A stretch of 64,000 nt of DNA from Prostheceraeus crozeri. Its lineage: Eukaryota; Platyhelminthes; Polycladida; Euryleptidae. The translations under genes and the position numbers were made by a program. The stretch is taken from assembly GCA_907163375.1 (NCBI GenBank), contig CAJQUW010005729.1, forward strand, positions 62,001 through 126,000, read 5' to 3'. How positions within the stretch are numbered: position 1 is the first letter of the stretch; each line of letters begins with the position of its first letter. The notes beneath the pieces are model-generated. The model made no database searches and was not told the DNA's origin. It saw nothing but the letters and a program-made list of their open reading frames with translations. This document shows positions 42,241-54,251 of the stretch, piece by piece.

Positions 42241-43333
42241 CAGTGGCGTCTTCTCCGTACCTGCGAGGCCTTCGGCGCATCCTCAAAAAATAATTTTCCA
42301 ACTATTATGAAAATGAAAAGTGTCATCATTCATTTAAATTCGATAGCTTCTCGTGATAGCTGTGCACAGCTTTCCGTCTCAAAGTCAGACGCTCAACCTC
42401 ATTGAACAGTTTTGCAGCACGTGCTCGAATCACAGCTGTTTTCTTCGAACAGTTAGACACACAAGCTAGTCGTGTGTTCAGATGGAGCATTGATGTTTAA
42501 ACAGAGCGAAAGAAAGTTGTGTGTGTGAGGCAGTAAGCGCACGCGCCCGCGTAAATATTGGCTTCTCCGATATACATGATGTTTTGCCTTCTCCAATTTT
42601 TCCAATAAAATTCTACGCGATTCTTGATCAAGGCGCGGTATCTAGATATAGTAAGGGAAGCGCAACCCAATTGTTCCTGGATTCACTTTATGTCAGAGAG
42701 GCCACTACGTCAGCAGTAGCAGATGGCTGACGTTCAGAGAAGACTGCGATCAGATGATGAGCGTTCTCCAATGAATGCAGAGTAATGCATCTGACTCGAA
42801 TACCCAGATTCGGTAGAATTCCATAATTTGTTTTTACGTGATTGATGTGACACTATGTTTAGTACTGCAGATGAGATCATAAACACGCCTTTCGTCCGAA
42901 GGGAATATACTGAAAAGATGACAGTCGTCAAGCAAGGTAGGCCAACACCTGATGTAAAAATTTAAAGTACTCACAGAGAAAGAAATAAGAAATACACAAC
43001 ACATTTTAATGCATCAAAATTTCAAACATGTGAGTGGCTGACCGGCCGTGAGAAACGCAAGGAACTGTTGACCTTGCCTCTTTTTTCTCGAGAAAATGTG
43101 GTCTGGACAGAGAGGGGATATAGTTATCTCAGCTCCTTGAGTAAGGCGGTTAAGAGACATGAGCAATCACTTCTCATGTGCACATTCACTTGGCCTTAAA
43201 AAATGTTCGGGAAATTGTTATTAAAAATTCAACTTTTATGAAAATTAATGTTGTAATATAAAAGTGTCTGGTATAGAAATAGTATTCCAATGCCGAGTGA
43301 AGGCCTATGGTCTGGGCGCATGGGACGCCACTG
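42241..43333. mobile_element. hAT element, internally deleted, perfect 8-bp duplication
   Basis: 1093 bp, CAGTGGCGTCTTCTCC to the inverse end GGGACGCCACTG, between GCTAAAAT at 42233-42240 and 43334-43341. CAGTGGCGT ends with 8-bp duplications are characteristic of hAT elements. No BED finger or hATC dimerisation domain is recognisable inside; the ORF at 42521-42730 has no motif. The interior has CpG-rich patches (GCGCACGCGCCCGCG near 42536). Confidence 0.9.
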
Positions 43334-43660
43334 GCTAAAATCTATGTCAACTATTTAACATAGAAAATGTCAATTTTTCAATTACATTGACTAGATATAG
43401 ACATATTCAACATTATCAAACTCCCTTCCTATCTCCACTATGTTGAACTATGCGTTCTACATTTTCTAATGTAGAACGGAATTTCTATGAATCAAAATAC
43501 ATGTAATCCAATGGGCTACCGTGCTACATTTTTTTACCCTACAATGCACCCAAATTGCAAGTAAGCTTAGATGATGTCTTGGGTATAGATAATAAGGCTA
43601 CACCTCATGCAAATGCCAGTTAAATATCGGTTCACTTGAAATTCAAATGAAGGAAATGCA

Positions 43661-43707
43661 CATAGAAGTAGATAATAGTACTTTCTATGGTATTGTTAAT
43701 TTCTATG
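43661..43707. mobile_element. 47-bp minimal F1 derivative with perfect 8-bp duplication
   Basis: CATAGAAGTAGATAATAGTA joined directly to CTTTCTATGGTATTG plus TTAATTTCTATG: only the two F1 ends, with nothing between. Flanked by GAAATGCA at 43653-43660 and 43708-43715. Confidence 0.9.
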
Positions 43708-43826
43708 GAAATGCATGACATCAATATTGGATAGGCTATCTACTAGGACCACGTTTGTGTTCTTAGCAGATTGTCTATATCGTCACTGGTCCATAGAGTT
43801 CATTGACATTTCTTGATCGTTTGATA

Positions 43827-43934
43827 ATAGTGATATAACTACTCCATCTGTACTACCATAGAAAGATGTAGCACTCGGCTTCGCCTCGTGCTACATTTTC
43901 TGTGGTAGTACAGATGTCGTAGTTATATCACTAT
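43827..43934. repeat. Hairpin H5
   Basis: ATAGTGATATAACTAC plus CATCTGTACTACCATAGAAA plus GATGTAGCAC pairs with GTGCTACATTTTC plus TGTGGTAGTACAGATG plus GTAGTTATATCACTAT. Arms are 47-48 bases with few mismatches; loop TCGGCTTCGCCTC. Confidence 0.9.
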
Positions 43935-43947
43935 AATATAACATTAA

Positions 43948-44035
43948 CATGGATTTTTGAGGGCAACAATGTAGGACATTTGAGGGCACGCAAGCGCCTG
44001 AACATGTCCTACATTGTTGCCCGAAAAAAGCTATG
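43948..44035. repeat. Hairpin H6, GGGCA-type
   Basis: CATGGATTTTTGAGGGCA plus ACAATGTAGGACAT pairs with ATGTCCTACATTGT plus TGCCCGAAAAAAGCTATG. Loop at 43980-44003 contains GGGCACGCAAGCGCC. It shares ATGGATTTTT, AGGGCA and TGCCCG with H4, but not the stem. Confidence 0.9.
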
Positions 44036-44037
44036 TC

Positions 44038-44208
44038 AATACTATTGTGCGTAATTGAAATGAACTGGACAGCAATGCTATGAATAGACATGTACATGTA
44101 GATATACGCTGATTGAGATTTCAAAAATGTCTTTCACATGCATAGATAGAGAAATCATCATTACGGGATACATTGAACCATAGCTCAATTACGCACAATA
44201 ATTGATGC
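44038..44208. repeat. Inverted repeat with short arms
   Basis: ACTATTGTGCGTAATTGA at 44041 and its inverse TCAATTACGCACAATAAT at about 44188, about 130 bases apart. It follows H6 directly; H5, H6 and this pair form a block of three neighbouring palindromes. Confidence 0.7.
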
Positions 44209-47200
44209 ACAGTAATGTCATTGCAATAAATTCAAATATTCAATTACTCCGTAGAAATCTATCGACACATAGAAATGAAAATAATACAAACAGAGACATG
44301 AACAATGAAATGTTCTTTTATACTGCGAGGGCTTTCCAATCCCTATGGAGCAGCGGGTAAATTCTTTCTTCTGTTTTTATTCTTGAAGGGACTTTGGCAA
44401 TTGCAATTTGCTTCATGTTTATATCTGCATGATCTGCAGTACGTCATAGTTTCAAACATATCACCGATTAACAATTTTTTCACGAGAACGATTACTGCAA
44501 TACATTCACGGCTGTGCTACAGTGTTATTATTCAGGCTACCAAAAAAACGTGCAAAGCAGCTTCCCCAAATTAACCTGCACGCCGACACGTGTAAAAATT
44601 TGCAGATTATGAATTATTACCAGGGGCCTAGCCAGAGGAATGGCAACCCTCGCCTAATCGGAACGCCGTCAAACGCAAATGTATCATGCTCGGCGCACAG
44701 ATTTTCTTTTGTAGCTAATCATCTTGCTACTTCAGATGTTTCTGAATTTTAGTTTTAAATTTTGTTTTAAAGAAAACCCAAGCAAAACGTTGTGTTTCTT
44801 GATAGCCGTCTATAGTATTAGAACCTTTCGTCCCTGCAGGCGAAGGTCATACTCACAATAATAAGTAAAGACATAAAAAATGAAGGGGTTTCCATTGACG
44901 CAATCCGTCGTCATCATCATTGTACCAACGTCACAGGGATGGATTCGTCTGTCGCTGTCACGTGACACGATAGGAGAGATGTGGAAAGATCCGCCTCCCA
45001 TTGGCTTGCGTGATTGGCCAAGCGCGCGCAATGTGCAAGGAAAGTTGCATTAGGGAACACACAAGCTGTCGCTGTCACATTGAAGACTGAACATCTGCTA
45101 AGTGAGCATCTTTGACTCAATGTTTCTTCGTGACAAATTCATCAAGCAGAAATGTTATTCACACCGTTCAACTCCTCACGATCTACATTGACTGACTGTG
45201 GACGCTCAATGCGGTGTCAATGGTGTAGTTCGTCAGAATCCAGGTTTGAATTCGCATTACGTTCAAAGGAAAATTGATCTTTCTGCCCCACGAGACTAGT
45301 TCTAGCCGTGACCATCAGCATTCAAAAAATGTCATCTCTGGACTAAACAACGCAGACAAAGCAGTGACCAACATATATTGCACGCTACTCAAATGATATC
45401 AGATCGCTCTACTTGTAACTTAGAAAATGAAACCCCATAATCGAAGTAACAAATAGATAATAAATAAACAAACATTGAATTATTGCATAGGACTGAGAAA
45501 AATCCTACATAATGTTTTGAATGTCGGAAATTATCAAATGCTGACGCTATATTAGATATCAGCTATATAACGAAATATAAATTAGTTCTCATGCGATGAT
45601 GAAAATCATCCCAGCAGTCATTTATAACAGAATATAATGCTTACTAATTTAAATTATTAATTTTAGTATATCCTGATGAGGACTGATGGCGTTCTAAATC
45701 CGCAAGTGTGTACAAATGCAAAGCTGTTGTAACAATTGGATTGAGCATTTCTTAAAGTAACTTAATAGAGCTTTCTCGTGGCAGCGAATTAAAATTGATC
45801 AACTTTGCTCCAAAATACGGTTAAAAATGGAAATCTTGAGACTTGTAATACTACTCATTCTCACTGTTAGTATACTACTTCACAGATTCCAAACACTACT
45901 GCGTACATGTTCAAAACAGATATCTAAAATACTGTATCGACAACAGATGAGAAAATTAAAAATAGATATTATAAAACAACAGGAGACCGATGGACAAAAA
46001 ATGGAAAAGTGAAGCTAAATGATAGAACTACTACACAGTTTACAAGTGAACTTATGCTACATTAGAGCAGAGACTACACATGGTGGACGAACGGAAGGTG
46101 GATAATGGAGGTACTGCAATGACACTTTATCACTCCGTAAACTATGGAACTATACACACATGAACTTTCTGTACATTCGTTGATATTGAAGATGTATGTT
46201 ATTCAGGTTGAAACCTAGCACAAATTAAAGCTTTGAAAATTTGGACATCAAGAGGGAGGGGCAAGACACGCTGACAAAGAGCGGGGTTGCATTGCTTGAT
46301 AAAGCTGTGTGGTGACAGCTTAATGCCAAGTTATGGAATCATTTGAATAGACTTCTTTCCATGAGTGTCGATAGCGCGGAGCCCTCTTCAATGGACTTTG
46401 CGTGTCGTTTATCGAGATGAGCAACTTAATTTCGACATTCTTGCTGCACATTTAGAGGACACAAAGACACATGAAGAAGCACCATCAACACATCACATGT
46501 CGGACAGGGCTGAGACAAACAAGCTTAGTACTCACTTATTATGCTGCCTAAATAAAGAAAATTGCGGTCTGTTACATCTTTTACAGCAATTATAATTCAT
46601 CGATAATTATATGCGAGTGTAATCATGTTGTAAAATAGCAAAATTGTGACTTTGATCATGGGCCTACACGCAAGCGTCCGAGAGAGAAAGGAATACATTT
46701 CATAAATCAGGTTTAACTACAAGTTAGATTGTTATGTAGGTTATAAAGTAATGAGTACTCGTTTGCAAGTTATGAGTGTTAATAATATTATGACACATTT
46801 GCAACCCTGTATTCGGAAACTAAAACAAGGTCACTTGTCATTGAAAGCCTATGACTATTCCTGTAAAGGAAATTATGCAACATGGGAACGTAGCCTGACA
46901 CTTAATGATCCATGAATTGACAAATTTTGTGCATGCATGGATAATGGTTGATAGCATGAAATGAAATAATACATGTGTTTCTTTGGCAGCATATCTTTGA
47001 TAATTGGATTACCTTAAATCAAGTAAATATCGAATCTCTGAGAGAGCCTACACCGTTCGACTTTCAATAAAATCCACAGTTTGGATTTGGTTTCTGACTT
47101 TTGCCACCGAGCACAACTAATTAGGTTCGATTTCAAATGTCTGCAATGATTATATTTTAAATAATATGGACCATGTGTTTATTTTTCTTTGAGAATTAGT

Positions 47201-48289
47201 TGCGTTGAATTTCAATTATGTATGTGACGAAATGTAATGTCTCAAGCGAATGAAATAATGAGCAAAAATAAACAAATGACAAGAATTTATCGAAGAAACG
47301 ATGCAACCTTAATAACTTTGCAGGGTGACGCATTTTATCTCAAAAGTTGATGTAGGAAGACAATACTGCTTCTGACAAAGATAAAATTATTTCACACAAT
47401 CTTCGTTTTGAGTAATAGATCTCCCTGGAACCATTGATTCAATGTTGCATATTCGTGCTGAAATGCGACGAACAAGCTACTAATCATTTTCTTTTAGTTA
47501 GGCTATCAATGTTGCCTTGTCATCTTTGATTTTCCCTTTGCCTTTCATTTAGCACATCAGCCCTGTGATTAAGTCTCGTCTTGAAACATATGTAGGCTTA
47601 TGTTCTCTATCAGTAGGTCTTTCTGACGTGTTCAAAATTAGGCTCTTGTCACTATACAATGATTTACAATGAGAATACATGTAATGAAAGCCTGATAGCT
47701 TTTATCCATCATTCTTTGTCATTTTAGAAAGCTTTCTAAGCAATTTAGGGAACCTGGACTATTTACATTAATGCTATGAGAATTTGATGAAACTACATTT
47801 TACGTAGGTTTTAAACAGCATTTCTGGAAAGTATATTGATAGACTGAATTCATGTAGAACATCTTTTTCTACAAAATAGTGATTCTCAGTATCTCGACTA
47901 TTTCTGTAGTTTCCATTTGTCACTTTTCAACTTTTATGTTGGGCACATATTGTGTTGACAAGGCCACACAAGCGAAAAGGACGGCACACATTTATCAAAG
48001 GGCAGCTTCTCATTAAGATCTGTTTCTACAACTTAAATAACTTAATGAAAGCTAAAATCTGATTCAAATTGTTGATAGAATGCACATGGAAGTGAAAGCT
48101 GACGAACGTTTATTCTCTCATTCACCCACTGCGCGTAAACTTTCATAAGAGCAGGGAATGCTTTCCGAAAGCCGGTCGAAATTTATGTATTGTTGCAAAA
48201 TTATTCCAACTGAAGTGCACATTCTATGTATAGCCTACATTGCACATCATGAAGCTATCGTTAATTAGTTTATAAAATCACCACATTTG
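44209..48289. other. Unassigned 4-kb stretch
   Basis: The longest stretch without a recognised element. Short ORFs (44305-44752, 45827-46012, 46365-46595 on plus, 44810-45120 on minus) have no motif. CAGGGGCCTAGCCAG at 44619 looks like one end of a hAT element, but no matching second end was found. It may hold host intergenic or intronic sequence. Confidence 0.4.
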
Positions 48290-49010
48290 CCATAGAGTAA
48301 GTATATTAGGTAGAGTGGTAACTCCGCATGAATCCGCAATGTGTACACATTTTCGAATTTATTAAATGAACTCGACGTGAATACCATTGGGTATTGATAC
48401 TACATGTATATGTGAGGTATGCAAATTTTTGCAGTTTTGAAGAAATTGCCACGGAATTGACTGATCATGATTGCAATGCATAAGGAATGATGGTGTTTCA
48501 CAGATTCTCAGTGTCATGACAGCCTTGGAGATTTAATGTTTGTTAAATTAGCAATTCGATAGGTTCTTATTGCTTTCATGCTCAACCTTAAGAGAATCTT
48601 CTTAAGCGTGATCATATCACAGGCAACCTGCCATTGGCAGAGAAAAATCGCATAATAAAAGACAATGATTTCAATTAACTTTGAAGATGTAAATGGGTCC
48701 ATATCACTATTCAGATTCAATAAATGAAACATGAATTTAGTGAATCATAAAATCATGCCGATGAAAATTGAATTATAAACTTGAAATTTCAGCCAAGAAA
48801 GCACGAATAAAATCGCGACTTTTTCATGAAGACTTCCATTATAATGCCGTTCATTAGATTTTCTTGATCATCAGCATAATTTCCGCTTAGTTGCGATGCT
48901 TGTTAGCAGATATTTATTTCTTTTTGTATCCAACTTATTCCTTGCTACATATAAAGTGGTGTCATGTCGGTAGTATATAAACTTGCAAAATTTTGACTTT
49001 TTGCAAAACT
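48290..49010 (+). repeat. Repeat R, plus-strand copy
   Basis: Collinear with 39413-40110: AGTAAGTATATTAGGTAGAG, CATGACAGCCTTGGAGAT, GAAGACTTCCATTATAATGC and AGTTGCGATGCTTGTTAGC are all present in order. No Harbinger ends around it. Confidence 0.8.
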
Positions 49011-49983
49011 GCTCAAATTCTGTGCATCGCAAGGATAAGACATTGTAATATATGCTTCTTCAACACTGCTGTGTCTGGTTCATGTAAATTCAATGGGATG
49101 CAGGCTGAAGTTTCAGGTTAAAACAAAATCTTCTATGTCTTCTCTGATTAAGTGGCGGTACTTATGGGTATTGTTTGTACCACGTTTTCAAATTTGTCTA
49201 AAATCCGCAAAATTGAATCAACCGTCACAAAACTTCACAAACACGTATTTGAGTATATTTTCTACCCACATACAAAAATTTATGCAAATCCGACAAGTAC
49301 TTTTTGAATTAGAACCGACAACTTGAAGTGTTGCGATGTCAACAGCTTGATCTGACTTTGTCTGTTAGACGCATTATTATTGTTCGGGTGTGCAATGTTC
49401 TCTTTCTGTCTCTCTTATCACTTCAACAGTTGTTGAGACATGATTTTGTTGACCTACTGCTATCTGCTCAGATGATGAGGTCAGGCAAAGTCAGATCAAA
49501 TTGCAAACATCTCTACACTTCACGTCATCGTCTATAATTCAGGAAGTACTTGTCCGATTTGCATAAAACTTTGCATGTGAGTAGACAATATGCTCACTTG
49601 CGTATCTCTGAAGTTTTGTGATGATTGATTCATTTCTACGGATAGGGGGAGATAGCCCATAACTACCTAAGTGACAATTACTAAGTCTATGATATGTCTT
49701 CAAGTCATTTCCTATCATGTGCATCTTGCATTATCATGTTTCTGATCGTCGATGTATGCGAGAGTCTGGTGAAATGTGGATCAAATTGCTCAAAAAGCGT
49801 GTGTTTGCCGACATCGGGAGGCTTGCCAAATCTGAATGTATTTAGCTTCTTAAACAGGTGTTCCAGAACATGACAAGAACTGACTTAGACATATTTTCTC
49901 TCGACTGCCTGAACATAGTTTTATTATTTGATATCAATGAATTGGCTGAGATAGACAATAAGTATATTATTTTTATCACATCA
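49011..49983. other. Unassigned stretch
   Basis: No gene or repeat recognised; ORFs at 49093-49326 and 49328-49537 have no motifs. Confidence 0.35.
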
Positions 49984-50142
49984 CAACAGATGTTACCACC
50001 ACCAGACATGTTTCGGCCTGTTGGGTCTCATCAGTCGTGGGTAGGTTTGAACCAGCGACGTTGGAGCTAGAGGACGTGCAAGCATATCCTATAACCACAA
50101 GGCCACCGGACCATCTGTTGAGAGCGCGAATTAGCCTGGAAG
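49984..50142 (-). mobile_element. tRNA-headed SINE, copy 1
   Basis: Read on the minus strand it has an A-box-like TGGCCTTGTGGTTATAGG (50088-50105) and a B box GGTTCAAACC (50044-50053), spaced as in a tRNA. A body ends in GGTGGTGGTAACATCTGTTG. The copy at 51239-51389 is very similar. Extra bases between the boxes (GCTTGCACGTCC) argue against a working tRNA gene. Confidence 0.8.
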
Positions 50143-50340
50143 GCATTGCTTTAACACAGGCACGTGGAGGGCCTAAACAAAATGAATAACTAATGCTTAT
50201 TTATACTCAGATCGCACAGAAGCACATTAAGCGAATGCGTTTCTTCTATGTGATTACGTTTTATTTATCTCACTTCTCATTCCTGTGTGCAGAGTGTCAA
50301 GAAAAACGCAAAGTGTTCCTATTTTAAATGTCTTTCATTA

Positions 50341-50402
50341 GACCCGAATAAGGATTGAACTCAAGTCTGTCGGACGCGGACCACAAGGCCACTGCGCACA
50401 GA
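50341..50402 (-). repeat. tRNA-like fragment
   Basis: On the minus strand: GCAGTGGCCTTGTGGTCCGC (A-box-like) and GAGTTCAATCC (B box) about 30 bases later. It shares GTGGCCTTGTGGT with the two SINE copies on either side but not their body. Probably the head of another SINE type or a tRNA relic. Confidence 0.6.
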
Positions 50403-50482
50403 ATTTCAATAACAAATTTCTTGATCTAACTTAAAGGTAATCAATTTATCAAGAAACGCAGTAAAAATATAACATATATATA

Positions 50483-50830
50483 CAGGGTGTGTCAAAGAAA
50501 ACGCAAAAGTGTACATGCATACAAATTCAGTTCAAGGTAAGTAAACAATTCTGTTTCTGTCTTCCAAATGACGACCAGCATCAGCTAAACATTTTCGCAG
50601 TCTTGAAGGCACTGATTGACATACCCTCTGACACAAATGATTTCCTATTGACCTTAATCCATTTTGATTGCAGCCATCAAATCTTCGATAATTGAGATTT
50701 TCTGCTGTACACCACATCCTTTAACACTCCCCAAAGAAGATAATCTGCTGGCACAAGATCAGGCGAGCGCGGTGACCAGTCGATCAAACCACACAGTTCA
50801 ACCCACTGAGCTTAGCAATAACCCAGTCTC
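50483..50830 (-). pseudogene. mariner-like transposase fragment with one element end
   Basis: The minus strand encodes LIDWSPRSPDLVPADYLLWG followed by VLKDVVYSRKSQLSKI and a stop. It corresponds to the block around the third catalytic residue in mariner-like proteins (usual WPPxSPDLxPxDFxLWGxLKDxVY). The acidic residue at the end of SPDLVPAD is a D. About 270 bases further, the element ends in CAGGGTGTGTCAAAGAAAAC (read on plus from 50483) next to TA at 50481-50482. The other half is missing; the sequence before the motif (ELCG) soon loses similarity. Confidence 0.7.
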
Positions 50831-50865
50831 CAACAATCACTGCGAATGAGATGTCGCTACGACGT

Positions 50866-50950
50866 ACTGTAAAGTGGGGCTTTCAATCCCGGGATCCCAG
50901 GATTGTCGCATTTTTAACGGGCTTTTGTCACCGGGATCCTGGGATTCGTA
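50866..50950. repeat. GGGATCCYRGGATT repeat
   Basis: GTGGGGCTTTCAATCCCGGG plus ATCCCAGGATT, then after about 25 bases CACCGGGATCCTGGGATT. Two copies of a CCGGGATCC motif that resemble hAT-type terminal sequence; no full element could be defined. Confidence 0.4.
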
Positions 50951-51238
50951 GTTTAGGCAGTTAGGCTGTATGAAATTGGAGTAACCCCTACTCAATGGCA
51001 GTAACAATGCTCATCAAGAACGCCTGTGTCATCTATGGTGTGTGCTGTACAGATGCAATGCAATGCATGATATGTGAATGTTATGAACGCGCTGCAAGAA
51101 CTAAATATAGACTTCCAACGATCAGCTTAACAACAGACACCTGCAAACTCGAGACAGAGCTATTCCCATATAGAACTGCATAGAATAACATGCTTGTTAA
51201 GACAAGTAACCTGGAAATTGATAAATTCATCAAATCTC

Positions 51239-51389
51239 AACAGATGTTACCACCACCAGACATGTTTTTAGCCTCATCAGTCGTGGGTAGGTTTGAACCA
51301 GCGACGTTGGAGCTAGAGGACGTGCAAGCATACCCTCTAACCACAAGGCCACCGGACCATCTGTTGAGAGCGCGAATTAGCCAGGAAGG
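51239..51389 (-). mobile_element. tRNA-headed SINE, copy 2
   Basis: Same SINE as 49984-50142, with A box region at 51334-51351 and B box at 51290-51299. The bases following the head (CGATCTGAGTATAAGC, 51390 onward) appear in inverted form near copy 1, at about 50176-50213, so the two copies are flanked by an inverted duplicate of about 35 bases. Confidence 0.8.
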
Positions 51390-51705
51390 TCGATCTGAGT
51401 ATAAGCAAGCATTAGTTATTTATTTTGATGAAAAAGCGGAGGCTGTCTCGGTTTTTCAAGTATTCGAACAGCTATCTGTTCAGTATCAGGTTTGCCGCTG
51501 AACATTAGCAATATGATGACTGCACATTGATTTGACTGCAACCAGAAAGGAGTGTTATTAACATTAACCTAAATGGAATCTTGAACTCATTTTATTTCAA
51601 CAGTGCTGTGAGCTTAAATGTTTTAGGTGCTCTCTATTCCATCTAGAAGTTTAAGCACAAATATAAGCATTCATATTTATGGTAACAATACCCAACTGTA
51701 TCCCT

Positions 51706-51810
51706 CTCGAGTTCATTTAATAAAATCGAAACTCTGTACAGATTTGGGATTTAATAAATGCGGAGTTACCACTCTACCTAATATACCTACTCTATGCTTT
51801 GAACCATGGA
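51706..51810 (-). repeat. Repeat R fragment
   Basis: CTCGAGTTCATTTAATAAAA and ACTCTACCTAATATACCTAC match the start of repeat R in inverted orientation. Only about 100 bases are present. Confidence 0.75.
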
Positions 51811-51823
51811 CACAGCATGTTGA

Positions 51824-52530
51824 TTGGAATTGAATTCTTCAGGAAGGGCATCGATAGGTGAAAACAAAATCAAAAGCTCTCTTTTAGCTAATAGCCAAGA
51901 TCCTATAAGAATTCGTCAGGGAAATGCTAATATCGTGAAGAATCGTTATGCGGTTATGGCTGAATTCGGCGGAGCGGAGAATAATGCAGAGAATGCAGAC
52001 CAAGAAAACGAGGAAGAACGCAGAAAAACGCATATTTTGAGATAATTGGTTCACAATAATACAATCATGTTATATTTTCCTCTATTTTGCATTCTATGTC
52101 AATCATGCGATCAGACCTCAACTATTTTTTTATCGCACAGGAGCTGCGTCACATGCGACAGTTAAGGATCGACCAGCAAAAATTCTGGTGGATGATATTT
52201 ATTGTTTGGTCGACTTCAACAGTATCCTATGAAAGTGGACTGCGCTTCAGAAAAGGCAAGTTTATTTTTGTGATGACAAGCGCCCAGTCTGTGTTGACTT
52301 TGCAAAGAAAACATTATTGCCGTCAAGCATTGTGACACTTTGGAGAGCCGTTCGCAGCCGACTTCACAATATATCCGCGGCAGAAGTGCTTCCACTTCAA
52401 TTGCCTGTTAATTATGCCGATGTCGATCGGTCTTCCAGTAGTGTACGTAATGCAGACACATGCAGATGACAAGTTTTAGAGGACGAAAACTTGAAGGACA
52501 TGTTGAAAGCGACATTTAAAAATCTTCAGT
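51824..52530 (+). pseudogene. Unidentified coding-like remnant
   Basis: From about 51836 the plus strand encodes ASIGENKIKSSLLANSQDPI and AEFGGAENNAENADQENEEE before a stop at 52045. After about 90 bases another frame gives VKDRPAKILVDDIYCLVDF and, past a stop, DDKRPVCVDFAKKTLLPSS and NISAAEVLPLQLPVNYADVD. The composition is protein-like, and the gap (52046-52130) would fit an intron or decay. I recognise no family. It may be a host exon pair or an element relic. Confidence 0.3.
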
Positions 52531-53731
52531 ATTTAGATACATGCAATTATAGTACTTGCAGTAACATTTCTGTTTTTTTGTAAAGGCGAGCACTACTGCG
52601 TACCGGTAGTTCATAATAACTTCAATAATAAAGTCCTTAGGATTAACTTGATAATAGACACGTAGAGAATTGTATCAGTGACAGTTACAACAAAATAGGT
52701 TGTATATATGCTAGGTAGTGATGAATAGTTGTATCGCACAGAACGCAGAGTTTACAAAACTTAAGACGCAGAAAACAGAAACGTCAAGCAAGGAATTCAA
52801 GGGTCTTTACTAATAAGGCATTCACACACCAGGGAAACTAAAAGGAAAGTACACAAATTGCCTCACATCAAATGATTAATTGTTGAGAGATGATTGCACT
52901 GTAATTTCCTTCTTCGGTCGTCATTTTTGCAATCACATTAGGGCTTTCATCATTGGAATTATTTTAGATTATCCTGAAATGCAAGGGATGCTAATGAGAG
53001 ACTTCACTTTTCGGTCCGATGAACTCTCTTGGTGAAAATGTTTTTAGATTCTACAAATAATATTTAGACATTATTTAAGTGCAGATTAAGTTATGAAGAA
53101 ACATCACAGACCTCAATATATGATGTTTAATGTTGAAATGAAGAACAAATACTACACTTCGTGACAAACAGCGCATTGAATGCAATTGTACTGTCAACAT
53201 TTGAGTTCACGAATGTTGTCATCACGTACAAAATATTCAGACTAAGTGGTGTTACAATGGAAATCCCTTGTGGATGTGCTTCTATGTAACAATATAAAGC
53301 TGACATAAGAAACCACACAGTCGAATGCGTGTGAATTTTGGTCGTCTTAAACTTGAATGTTGACATTTGGTCGATCAGAAAAAGTTCATCGGTTTAAAGT
53401 AATCATAGATCATTCTTTGCTAACATTATGCATCTGTTAAGACCAATGACTTCAAATAGTGACTGTGGCTATTGGTTGATAGCTTTTAAGATTAGATATT
53501 AGAGCCAATTATGCAACAGAGATTTTATTTACAAGATAAATGATTTTAAATTCATTTTGGGAATATTCAGTCATGATGCACGGATGATGACTTTTTCCTT
53601 ATTACATGTCCTTTTAAAAATGAACAGCAAACTTTCAAGCGACGTCTTCCGCATGCATTCCATGTGCCCAACAGGGTCTACACTGGCTGCGGCTGCGTAA
53701 CCGACCGGTTAAGGCTCGCAGCTGGTGAGCA
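52531..53731. other. Unassigned stretch
   Basis: No gene or repeat recognised; the minus-strand ORF at 53127-53366 has no motif. Confidence 0.35.
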
Positions 53732-54251
53732 CACAGAATTAGAAAGGTCGTCTCTTCTTCCGTTTGACTAGAAGGGAAACATCGGAACATGTAATGTTAA
53801 TGAAATGGCACAATCTCCTGACTAAATACCATAGCAATCGAACAATGAGCAGCCAGTTCAACATTAAACACGCCAAATTGTGCGAAGTTTCAGTGACTGT
53901 TATCAATCGGATCACACAGCAAAGAGACACAGACGATGTCAAGGTCTACAGAGAAGTTTGTGAACGTTTTTTGTGCGCCTGCTAACTTTTTTAAAATGAT
54001 CGAAGGACCCAACATTATCGAGAAAACTTTTGCGCAATGATCTGAATTCTTCGAATCTGAAGGAATCGTAGCGATCGGAGCATTTTGAAGGAATTCAGAA
54101 CAATCCGCAAGCGACGCACGACTATTTTTCCTATCTCTGTAAGGTATTAAAAATTTCTTTTTGCCCAATTATTGAGTTCCTGCATGTGCCATCTGTTTGA
54201 ATCAGTTTGCACTTCTAGCAAAGTGATACGATTAAACAATCTAATTCTGTG
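53732..54251 (-). mobile_element. F3 hAT-like element, 7 of 8 target duplication
   Basis: 520 bp, CACAGAATTAGAAAGG to ATCTAATTCTGTG. Flanks GGTGAGCA (53724-53731) and GGTCAGCA (54252-54259) differ at one base. Opposite orientation to 37595 and 60488. ORFs here (53739-54168) are not conserved as proteins with the other copies. Confidence 0.9.
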
